Shown one piece after another: positions 1-5,428 of a stretch of DNA of 6,406 nt. Origin of the DNA: Acidobacteriota bacterium (GTDB lineage: Bacteria; Acidobacteriota; Vicinamibacteria; Vicinamibacterales; CAVVIG01). The stretch is taken from NCBI GenBank assembly GCA_016195295.1, contig JACPZV010000489.1, positions 1-6,406 of the forward strand, written 5' to 3'. The notes under the pieces were generated by a model, which saw only the letters and a list, made by a program, of their open reading frames with translations, did not search any database and was not told the origin of the DNA. Made by a program: the position numbers and the translations under genes. Position 1 is the first letter of the stretch, and each line of letters starts with the position of its first letter.

Positions 1-401
1 TCATCGAGATTCACCCGTTCGGCAACGTCATCTGCAAACTCGCGATGCCGGGCCGCGCTGTGCTCGAGACGCTGAACATCGCGGTGTCGAAGATGCCCGC
101 GGCCGCCGGTCAGTTCCCGCAGATCTCGGGGATGACGATGAAGATCGACTCCCGCGGGCCGCCGGACGATCGCGTGCACGACGTGTTGATCAATGGACAG
201 CCGCTCGATCTGAACAAGACCTACACGGTCGCCACGCCCGACTTCCTGCTCACCGGCGGCGACAACTACTCGCTCTTTCCGCAGCAGCGCGTGCTGGTGG
301 GCCCCGAGGTCGGTGGCCTCATCGTCGCCGCACTCGAGAAATACGTCGCGGCCAGACGAGAGATCGCGCCGCACATCGACGGGCGGATCGCGGTCCAGTA
401 G
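1..401 (+). CDS. 5'-nucleotidase / UshA-type metallophosphoesterase, C-terminal domain (5' partial)
   Basis: This is the 3' end of a gene that begins before the window; in-frame codons start at base 3 and the stop is TAG at 399-401. The visible 132 codons match the C-terminal substrate-binding domain of bifunctional 5'-nucleotidase/2',3'-cyclic phosphodiesterase proteins. Seen in order: IHPFGNVICKLAMPG near the left edge, a QFPQISGM segment, a DVLINGQPLD strand-turn, and TYTVATPDFLLTGGDNYSLF. The Phe and GGDxY of that last motif correspond to the nucleoside-binding Phe and Asp of UshA. Such enzymes are periplasmic and release phosphate and nucleosides from nucleotides. The N-terminal metallophosphatase domain, which holds the catalytic metal ligands, is outside the window, so substrate and export signal cannot be judged. 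The gene is convergent with msrQ, 94 bp away, and a palindrome begins directly after its stop codon. Confidence 0.88.
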   Translation, partial: IEIHPFGNVICKLAMPGRAVLETLNIAVSKMPAAAGQFPQISGMTMKIDSRGPPDDRVHDVLINGQPLDLNKTYTVATPDFLLTGGDNYSLFPQQRVLVGPEVGGLIVAALEKYVAARREIAPHIDGRIAVQ

Positions 402-423
402 GGCGGGTCCTTTTGGACCCGCC
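402..423. repeat. 22-nt REP-like palindrome 1 (TTTT loop)
   Basis: A perfect 9-bp inverted repeat, GGCGGGTCC at 402-410 and GGACCCGCC at 415-423, encloses a TTTT loop. It starts at the base after the nucleotidase stop codon. The stem is strong enough to act as a transcript 3'-end structure, but no U-tract follows, so it is not a classic intrinsic terminator. It has the same length and almost the same arms as the palindrome at 452-473, which marks it as a member of a repeat family. Confidence 0.75.
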
Positions 424-428
424 TGCCG

Positions 429-473
429 TGCCGGGTCCGAAAGCCTGACATGCCGGGTCCGAAAGGACCCGGC
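429..473. repeat. REP-like repeat: half unit plus 22-nt palindrome 2 (GAAA loop)
   Basis: GCCGGGTCC (452-460) and GGACCCGGC (465-473) form a perfect 9-bp stem closed by a GAAA (GNRA-type) tetraloop. The left half, TGCCGGGTCCGAAAG, is also present at 429-443, 22 bp before its copy at 451-465, so an incomplete direct repeat precedes the full palindrome. The unit lies between the convergent ends of the nucleotidase gene and msrQ, the usual site for REP elements. REP palindromes are known substrates of RAYT transposases, and a RAYT remnant lies at the other end of this window. Whether that RAYT family used this palindrome is inference. Confidence 0.72.
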
Positions 474-495
474 CTACATATCATCGCGCTGCTCG

Positions 496-1161
496 TCAGG
501 CGCGCGCCGGAACAACAGCCACGCGCCGTGCTCTGTATAGCCGGAACGCGAGCAGACTCGCGACGACGATGCCGTAGATGATCGGCCGGCGGACGTCGGC
601 CTTCACCAGCCACCAGTAGTGCAGCACGCCGATGCAGGGCGTCGCGTACACGAGCCGGTGAACCTGATTCCATCGCTTGCCGCCCAACCGACGAATCATG
701 CCTGCCGTCGACGTCGCCGCGAGCGGCACCATCGTCGTCCACGCGGTGAAACCCACGGTGATGAACGGCCGCTTGTAGATGTCCTCGCCCACCGACTTCG
801 CCAGATTCTGAACCGTGGTCCACGCGACGATGCCGTTGGGGAAATCAAGGCCGGCGAAGCGATCGGCGATGACGTAGGTGAGGAAGTGCAGCGTGCCGTA
901 GAAAAACGCGAACAGGCCCGTCATGCGGCGAAACCGGATGATGGGGTTCCATCCGGTCAGCCGGCGCAGCGGCGTGATCGCGAGCGTGATGCAGAGAAAG
1001 CGCAGCGTCCAGACGCCGGTTTCGTTGGTGAGATCGCTGAGGGGGTTCGGGCTGAGGTTGCCGGTCAGCGCCGCCCAGACGAGCCAGCTGACAGGGCCGA
1101 GGCTGGCGACAAAAACGCACGGCTTGAGAACAAACCGAACGACGCGATCGGGAATCCTCAA
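496..1161 (-). CDS. msrQ: MsrQ, haem-binding membrane subunit of the MsrPQ methionine-sulfoxide reductase
   Basis: This 221-residue membrane protein (E. coli MsrQ is about 211) belongs to the ferric-reductase-like transmembrane family. It passes electrons from the quinone pool/cytoplasmic side to periplasmic MsrP. Hydrophobic segments lie around residues 12-32, 52-64, 82-100, 132-150, 170-186 and 193-208. Three histidines match the known haem ligands: H92 in GTLHFLTY, H168 in NQVHRLVY and H181 in GVLHYWWLVK. The start is TTG at 1161-1159 (LRIPDR); no ATG or GTG is available nearby, and the frame closes at a TGA (1182-1180) just upstream. No standard Shine-Dalgarno stands out. Instead a G-rich heptamer array (GGGCTGA type) occupies the 39-bp gap after msrP. 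The gene follows msrP in the same direction and is very likely co-transcribed with it. Identity is secure; the exact start is less so. Confidence 0.93.
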   Translation of the reverse strand: MRIPDRVVRFVLKPCVFVASLGPVSWLVWAALTGNLSPNPLSDLTNETGVWTLRFLCITLAITPLRRLTGWNPIIRFRRMTGLFAFFYGTLHFLTYVIADRFAGLDFPNGIVAWTTVQNLAKSVGEDIYKRPFITVGFTAWTTMVPLAATSTAGMIRRLGGKRWNQVHRLVYATPCIGVLHYWWLVKADVRRPIIYGIVVASLLAFRLYRARRVAVVPARA

Positions 1162-1165
1162 GCCG

Positions 1166-1193
1166 TCAGCCCTTAGCCCTCAGCCCTCAGCCC
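1166..1193. repeat. Heptamer tandem array between msrP and msrQ
   Basis: Four consecutive 7-bp units fill most of the 39-bp msrP-msrQ gap. On the minus strand they read GGGCTGA, GGGCTGA, GGGCTAA, GGGCTGA. The array ends 4 bp before the TTG start of msrQ and is the only purine-rich sequence available for ribosome binding there. It resembles, with a different core, the GGGTTCA heptamers at 2191-2225 and 5330-5385. Confidence 0.8.
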
Positions 1194-1200
1194 TTTTGAT

Positions 1201-2166
1201 CTAGTAGTTTCTCTTCAGGTCCATCCCGGCGTACAGGCTCGCCACCTGATCGCCGTAGCCGTTGAACATGAGCGTCTTGCGCCGCAGGAATTCGCCGATG
1301 CGACGCTCGGTCGCCTGACTCCAGCGCGGATGATCGACCGTCGGGTTCACGTTCGCGTAGAAGCCGTACTCGTTCGACGCCTGCAGCTGCCACGTGTTCA
1401 ACGGCTGCTTCTCGACGAACTTGATCTTCACGATCGACTTGATGTGCTTGAAGCCGTACTTCCACGGCACCGCGAGCCGCAGCGGCGCGCCATCTTGATT
1501 CGGCAGGACTTCGCCGTACAACCCGACCGTGAGGATCGTCAGCGGATGCATCGCCTCGTCCATGCGTAGGCCTTCGACGTAGGGCCAGCGCAGCACCGGG
1601 CTGCGCACGCCGGGCATCTGCTTCGGATCGTAGAGGGTCGTGAACTCGACGAACTTCGCCTTCGACGTCGGGTCGCACTTCTTGATGAAGTCCGCCAGCG
1701 GGAAGCCGACCCAGGGAATGATCATCGACCAGGCTTCGACGCAGCGATGGCGGTAGATGCGCTCTTCGAGCGTCTGGCCCTTGAGGATGTCCTCGAGGTG
1801 CCACGCCGCTTTGTTGTTGCACTCGCCTTCGACCGTGACGGTCCACGGCTCGGGCTTGAAGTTGCGCGCGAGCATCGACGGCTCGTCCTTGTCGGTGCCG
1901 AACTCGTAGTAGTTGTTGTACGTGGTGATCTCTTCCCACTTGTTGGTCCGCTCGTCCGCGCTCAACGGACTCTTCTTGACGTTGTCGAGCTTGCGCCCGT
2001 GCGGGGCCGGCGTGGCCGCGTGCAGCAACGCCTCCGAGCCGAGGACGCCGGCCGCCGCCGCCGCAGCGGTGCCCGTCGCTGCCTGGATGAACTCCCGGCT
2101 GTTGAAGTACAGCTTCTTGTCCGTAATTTCTGAGCTTCGGATGTCGGTGGGCTTCTTGATCAGCAT
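1201..2166 (-). CDS. msrP: MsrP, periplasmic protein-methionine-sulfoxide reductase, molybdopterin catalytic subunit
   Basis: This 321-residue sulfite-oxidase-fold protein is closely similar along its length to E. coli MsrP (formerly YedY). It reduces methionine sulfoxide in oxidised periplasmic proteins using a mononuclear molybdenum-molybdopterin centre. Family landmarks seen are TYNNYYEFGTDK (residues 81-93), RHRCVEAWSM with the Mo-ligand cysteine C142, GFPLADF, YVEGLRMDEAMHPLT, AVPWKYGFKHIKSI, EYGFYANVNP, HPRWSQATERRIGEF and the C-terminal NGYGDQVASLY. The N-terminus looks like a Tat signal: NSREFIQAATG at 22-32, an alanine-rich core, and probable cleavage after LLHA near residue 50. It has SR rather than the expected RR, although the cofactor-loaded enzyme normally needs Tat export. 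The start is ATG at 2166 with no strong Shine-Dalgarno. msrQ lies 39 bp downstream, so the two form an operon. Confidence 0.96.
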   Translation of the reverse strand: MLIKKPTDIRSSEITDKKLYFNSREFIQAATGTAAAAAAGVLGSEALLHAATPAPHGRKLDNVKKSPLSADERTNKWEEITTYNNYYEFGTDKDEPSMLARNFKPEPWTVTVEGECNNKAAWHLEDILKGQTLEERIYRHRCVEAWSMIIPWVGFPLADFIKKCDPTSKAKFVEFTTLYDPKQMPGVRSPVLRWPYVEGLRMDEAMHPLTILTVGLYGEVLPNQDGAPLRLAVPWKYGFKHIKSIVKIKFVEKQPLNTWQLQASNEYGFYANVNPTVDHPRWSQATERRIGEFLRRKTLMFNGYGDQVASLYAGMDLKRNY

Positions 2167-2190
2167 GGCTAATACTCAGATGCCGGAAAC

Positions 2191-2225
2191 GGGTTCAAGG
2201 TTTCGGGTGCAGGGTTCAGGGTTCG
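2191..2225. repeat. Heptamer tandem array in the msrP leader
   Basis: Five 7-bp units stand in exact register: GGGTTCA, AGGTTTC, GGGTGCA, GGGTTCA and GGGTTCG. They lie 25 bp upstream of the msrP start codon and just downstream of its probable -10 box, so they would be transcribed into the msrP 5' leader as TGAACCC-type repeats. The units match the array at 5330-5385, which makes this a dispersed short-repeat family. Confidence 0.8.
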
Positions 2226-2233
2226 TTCATATC

Positions 2234-2239
2234 ATTATA
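2234..2239 (-). promoter_or_regulatory. Probable -10 box for msrPQ
   Basis: The minus strand reads TATAAT here, a perfect sigma-70-type -10 hexamer, about 68 bp upstream of the msrP ATG. No convincing TTGACA-like hexamer sits 16-18 bp further upstream. The implied start near 2227 would give a leader of about 60 nt containing the whole heptamer array. AT-rich sequence is rare in this window, which makes the match more meaningful. Confidence 0.45.
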
Positions 2240-2365
2240 GGTACTTCCCGGTCTGATTCCTGGTGCCGTCCAGGCGAAGCAGCCGCTCCGGCGGGGTGCC
2301 GGCCAAATACCGCAGGATCATCGCCGGATGGCGGGCGGTGCGCCGAGGTGACGGCCGCGCGTGCA

Positions 2366-2371
2366 TATAAT
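2366..2371 (+). promoter_or_regulatory. Probable -10 box for the M20 amidohydrolase; transcript may be leaderless
   Basis: TATAAT occurs exactly once upstream of the gene, ending 5 bp before the ATG at 2377. If used, transcription would start at or beside the A of the start codon, giving a leaderless mRNA. This fits the lack of any Shine-Dalgarno sequence there. A GTGACG at 2348-2353 resembles a -35 box, but the 12-bp spacer is too short. The box is flanked by GTGCAT direct repeats at 2361-2366 and 2373-2378. Confidence 0.45.
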
Positions 2372-2376
2372 TGTGC

Positions 2377-3819
2377 ATGCTGCATCGACCACTTGCTGCT
2401 CTGATTTGTTTCACCGTGCTGTCCGTGCCCGCCGTCGCGCCGGCGCAGGACACGCCGACCGAGCGTGAAGCCGCGCGCGAGGTCCTGAAGAAAATGGACG
2501 CGCTCGAGAAATCGCTGGACGTGCCGGCGCTCGTCGCGCGTCTCGCCGGACCAAACGCCGCGCGCGATCAAGTCGTGGCGCGCGCCAAACAGTTGATGGA
2601 CACCGAGCTCCTCGCGCTGGCCGACGACATCGCCACGCATCCGGAGATCGGCTTCGAGGAAAAACGTTCGGTCCAGAAACTCACCGACTATCTGCGGAAG
2701 CACGACTTCAGCGTCGAGCTGGGAACGGGCGGACTCTCGACGGCGTTCATCGCCAAGTTCCGCCGCAACAACGGCAGTCCAACGCTCGGCGTCATCCTCG
2801 AGTACGACGCGCTGCGCGGCACGAAGGGCCCGTTCCACGGCGATCAGCACAGCGCCCAGGGACCGGTGGGCATGGCGGCCGCCATCGCGATGGCCGAGTA
2901 CCTCGACCGCACGCGCGCGCCCGGCAGCGTCGTCGTCTACGGCACGCCGGGTGAGGAGATGATGCCGCCCAACGCGAAGACCGTGATGCACGAGGCGCAC
3001 GCGTTCGACGGCGCCGACGTCATCGTGCGCAGTCACGCCTCGTCTCAAACCTCACGGCCGGCGCACGGCTTCGGCACGTGCTGTCTGAACATCGTCGGCG
3101 CGAAGTACACGTTCAGCGGCGCGCCCACGCACCAGATGACGCCGTGGAACGGCCGCAACGCGCTCGAAGCCGTGATCCACTTCTTCGAGAACATCGACGG
3201 CGTGCGCGCGAGCATCCGACCGGAGGCGCGCATCCAAGGCATCATCACCGAGGGTGGATCGGCGCCCAACGTCGTGCCCGATCGCACCGTGGCCGACTTC
3301 TACATTCGGTATCCGGACGAGGTGTATCTGCAGCAGGTCGTTGAATTCGTGGACAACGCGGCGAAGGCCGCGGCGCTCGCCACGGGGACGAAGGTGAAGA
3401 TCGATCACTACGGCAAGGATCTCGACGGCGTGAGCGTGGCGACGCTCGGCGAGCTGGGCTTCGCGTACATGAAACAGTTCGGCGCAACCGGCGTGAACCC
3501 GGAGCCTGGCAAGCCGCAGGGTTTCGAGGAAACCGGCAGCGTGTCACGCGACATTCCGGGCATCGGCATCACCGCGCAGTCGTCCACGTGGTCGAACCAC
3601 ACGTACGAGATGGACGCGGACAATCTCAAGGAGATCGGCCACAAAGGCTTCACGATCGACGCCGAGGCGATGGCCGCGATGCTCTTCGACTTCGCGACGC
3701 ACGAGGACTACCGCGCGGCGGTGAAGAAAGAGTTCGACGGGATCAAAGCACTCTTCGGGGAGTATCAGACGGCACTCAAGAAGGTCTACATAGTACCGAA
3801 CGTACCCGATCCGCAGTGA
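2377..3819 (+). CDS. Secreted M20-family amidohydrolase / metallopeptidase (AbgB-like)
   Basis: The 480-residue protein has a Sec signal peptide: MLHR, a hydrophobic stretch at residues 5-20, and cleavage after APA before Gln24. A charged, probably helical segment (25-85) precedes an M20D-type amidohydrolase domain. Seen motifs are HPEIGFEEKRS (88-98), LEYDALRG (141-148), HGDQHSAQG (154-162), the GTPGEE motif with catalytic/ligand glutamates E193-E194, H220 in VRSHASS, the dimerisation/substrate segment GAPTHQM with H252, and STWSNHTYEM with H408. The family hydrolyses amide bonds of N-acyl or aminobenzoyl amino acids using two metal ions. The usual Cys-Gly-His ligand triplet is here Asp156-Gln-His158. 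ATG at 2377 is preferred over TTG at 2371 because it gives a clean signal peptide and follows a TATAAT box. The real substrate cannot be read from sequence. It is divergent from msrP and convergent with the spoIID-like gene. Confidence 0.87.
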   Translation: MLHRPLAALICFTVLSVPAVAPAQDTPTEREAAREVLKKMDALEKSLDVPALVARLAGPNAARDQVVARAKQLMDTELLALADDIATHPEIGFEEKRSVQKLTDYLRKHDFSVELGTGGLSTAFIAKFRRNNGSPTLGVILEYDALRGTKGPFHGDQHSAQGPVGMAAAIAMAEYLDRTRAPGSVVVYGTPGEEMMPPNAKTVMHEAHAFDGADVIVRSHASSQTSRPAHGFGTCCLNIVGAKYTFSGAPTHQMTPWNGRNALEAVIHFFENIDGVRASIRPEARIQGIITEGGSAPNVVPDRTVADFYIRYPDEVYLQQVVEFVDNAAKAAALATGTKVKIDHYGKDLDGVSVATLGELGFAYMKQFGATGVNPEPGKPQGFEETGSVSRDIPGIGITAQSSTWSNHTYEMDADNLKEIGHKGFTIDAEAMAAMLFDFATHEDYRAAVKKEFDGIKALFGEYQTALKKVYIVPNVPDPQ

Positions 3820-3829
3820 CAAACGTCTT

Positions 3830-3897
3830 ACCGCCGAGCGCGCTGAGATCGCAGAGCAAAGTACTCGTGGTTCAGCGGTCTCTGCGTTCTCGGCGGT
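3830..3897. terminator. Large imperfect inverted repeat between convergent genes, possible bidirectional terminator
   Basis: ACCGCCGAG (3830-3838) pairs perfectly with CTCGGCGGT (3889-3897), and inside it CGCAGAG (3850-3856) pairs with CTCTGCG (3880-3886). The left arm carries about nine extra bases between the two blocks, so an internal loop forms. The apical loop is 23 nt. There is no U-tract in either direction. Its position, 10 bp after the M20 stop and 22 bp from the stop of the opposite gene, suits a shared 3'-end structure. The CTCTGCG/CTCGGCGG words also look like a dispersed intergenic repeat. Termination is inferred from position and pairing only. Confidence 0.5.
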
Positions 3898-3919
3898 TCA
3901 ACGTGCGTTCTTCAGTCCT

Positions 3920-5428
3920 TCACTTCACGTCTCGCCACGCTTTTCCCGATTGAATCTGGCGCGCGAAGCACGCGCGGGCTCGCGCGTAGGCGTTGCTGAG
4001 CGCGCCGGCCGAGACCGGACGCAGCAGCTCGTTGTCCTCGGGACATGACGGCCGCGCGGCGCCTGCCGGCGGCGCGGCCGCCGGATCCGCGAAATACAGC
4101 GCGGCACCTTCACGCACCCACTGCGGCCGTCCCGCGAGCGCGCCTTCCGTCATCAAGTGGACGAGCTCGTGACGAATCGTCTGCTCGAGGACGCCGCGAT
4201 CACGCAGCGCCGCCAGCGGCAGCAGATGCAGCTCGCCGTCGACGAACGCGCCCGAGGTGAACCAGGGACGACCCGTCGCCTGCTCGTACTCGTCGGTCGT
4301 CGGATGAAACCGCAGCGTGAGCGTCGCCGGGGCCGGGACGCCGAGCGTGCGCGCCAACTCGTCGCGCGCGCGCGTGGTCTGCTGCAGGATCGCGTCGTGC
4401 TCGCCTTCGTCATCGTCCGGCAGGGAGACCAGCACGTCCGGCGCCGGCGGGCGCGGCGCGACCGCCGCGCGGATCGATGGGGGCGGCGTCGGCGCCACGC
4501 GCGTGGTGATCACGGCCGTCGTCTTCGAGATCTCCAGGCCCGGAAAATACCGCGCGAGGATCTGGTCCGCGCTCGTGCCGCGCTCGGCGAGGCGCGCCGA
4601 TCCAATCACGCACATCCCGACGCCGTGTCCCGATCCATGACCGCTGAAGTGAAACGCGTTGCCCTGCTTGCGCACGGTGAACGCCGCGCTCTTGACGTGC
4701 TGCCAGCCGAGTGTACGACCGACGACGGTTCGCAGGTCCGCGCCCGAGATCGCGTCCGGCTGCAGCCCGTCGAGCGCGAGTCGGCTCACGCGGCCCGAGG
4801 CGTTGCGGGCGGTGACCCGCAGATCGCGGAGACGCTGGCCGCGGAACCCGCCCGAGCGCAGGGCTCTCAACAGACCGGCTGCCGGCAGATCCGCCGTCCA
4901 CGCCGGCGCGCCCTCGCACGCATCGTCGTCCTGCGTCGGCAAGTAGGGGGGATCCTCGGCGCCCGGCCAGACGTCCGAGGGAATCTCGGTGCGGCCGCCG
5001 CACGACGCGCTGAAGTACACCGACGCGGGCGTGCCGTTGCGAAGCAGGACGCGTCCGCCCGTCGCCTGCGCCGCGCGCTCGGTCGCGGGCGTGGCCGCGC
5101 GCACAACCTGACAATGCGTCTGATCGCAGAGGTCGAACCCGTCTGCGCGGTGACGGCCGCGATTCGCCAGCGCGAACGTGCGAATCGTGATCGCGAGCGC
5201 CTCGAGCGCGGCCGGCTGACTGTCGCGGACCGCTTCGCCCGCGATCACCCGCGCGACGTACGTCTCGAGTGGCAGCGTGACGACGGAATACTTTCCGTTC
5301 GCGCCAAGGATTCCGACACGCAGGTTGATGGGTTCAGGGTTCTGGGCACGAACCCTGAACCCTGAACCCTGAACCATGAACCCCACGGTCAGCGCGATCG
5401 TCAGCGTCCGTCTGCTGGCAGCCGTCAT
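3920..5428 (-). CDS. SpoIID/LytB-domain envelope protein with C-terminal HExxH metallopeptidase-like domain
   Basis: The protein has 502 residues. The signal peptide is MTAASRR followed by a hydrophobic core (8-19) and a probable VRA cleavage site at 26-28. The SpoIID domain spans about 35-300: LPLETYVARVIAGEA with E65 matching the catalytic Glu of SpoIID lytic transglycosylases, ALAITIRTFAL (77-87), FDLCDQTHCQVV (98-109), SASCGGRTE (140-148) and the FSGHGSGHGVGM signature (261-272). A proline-rich linker (about 312-332) leads to a second domain with HELVH (420-424) and WVREGAALYF (437-446), the zinc-ligand pattern of gluzincin/peptidase MA-like enzymes (H420, H424, probably E440). SpoIID enzymes cleave denuded peptidoglycan glycan strands; the peptidase substrate is unknown. 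The start is fixed by an ATGA overlap with the upstream hydrolase gene. Codons 15-34 are built from an inverted heptamer array (5330-5385). A larger open frame running upstream of 5428 overlaps the hydrolase gene and is rejected. Confidence 0.88.
   Translation of the reverse strand: MTAASRRTLTIALTVGFMVQGSGFRVRAQNPEPINLRVGILGANGKYSVVTLPLETYVARVIAGEAVRDSQPAALEALAITIRTFALANRGRHRADGFDLCDQTHCQVVRAATPATERAAQATGGRVLLRNGTPASVYFSASCGGRTEIPSDVWPGAEDPPYLPTQDDDACEGAPAWTADLPAAGLLRALRSGGFRGQRLRDLRVTARNASGRVSRLALDGLQPDAISGADLRTVVGRTLGWQHVKSAAFTVRKQGNAFHFSGHGSGHGVGMCVIGSARLAERGTSADQILARYFPGLEISKTTAVITTRVAPTPPPSIRAAVAPRPPAPDVLVSLPDDDEGEHDAILQQTTRARDELARTLGVPAPATLTLRFHPTTDEYEQATGRPWFTSGAFVDGELHLLPLAALRDRGVLEQTIRHELVHLMTEGALAGRPQWVREGAALYFADPAAAPPAGAARPSCPEDNELLRPVSAGALSNAYARARACFARQIQSGKAWRDVK
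5330..5385. repeat. Inverted heptamer array inside the SpoIID-protein signal-peptide coding region
   Basis: Eight 7-bp units stand in register on the plus strand: GGGTTCA, GGGTTCT, GGGCACG, AACCCTG three times, AACCATG and AACCCCA. The first two and the later units face each other. GGGTTCAGGGTTC (5330-5342) and GAACCCTGAACCC (5350-5362) form a perfect 13-bp inverted repeat around a 7-nt loop. The array encodes residues from about G16 to P33 of the minus-strand protein, including its probable signal-peptidase site. Confidence 0.88.

Noticed and set aside
402..423. Classic rho-independent terminator after the nucleotidase gene
   Set aside because: The stem is good, but the following bases (TGCCGTG) contain no U-tract, so I list it as a repeat palindrome.
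1187..1939. 250-codon minus-strand frame overlapping msrP
   Set aside because: It is an alternate-frame shadow; the msrP frame matches the family along its full length.
2288..2302. CCGGC/GCCGG hairpin upstream of the M20 gene
   Set aside because: A 5-bp stem is expected by chance in DNA this GC-rich and nothing else supports a function.
2235..2376. Possible small gene or gene remnant in the msrP-M20 divergent gap (minus-strand peptide with MILRYLAGTPPERLLRLDG)
   Set aside because: The peptide looks protein-like, but the frame runs out of the M20 coding region, has no start or ribosome site of its own, and I cannot match it to a family.
2371..2376. TTG start for the M20 gene two codons before the ATG
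   Set aside because: It lies partly inside the TATAAT box and adds nothing to the signal peptide; ATG at 2377 is simpler.
2227..3048. 273-codon minus-strand frame across the M20 promoter and 5' half
   Set aside because: Its composition is rich in Arg, Val and His without motifs, and the opposite strand encodes the M20 enzyme.
4157..5365. 402-codon open frame on the plus strand opposite the spoIID-like gene
   Set aside because: It is Arg/Ala-rich low-complexity translation typical of a high-GC antisense shadow, while the minus strand shows clear SpoIID and HExxH motifs over the same bases.
5330..5385. CRISPR array or telomere-like repeat
   Set aside because: Units are 7 bp with no spacers, which excludes CRISPR, and the array is short and within a gene, not at a replicon end.
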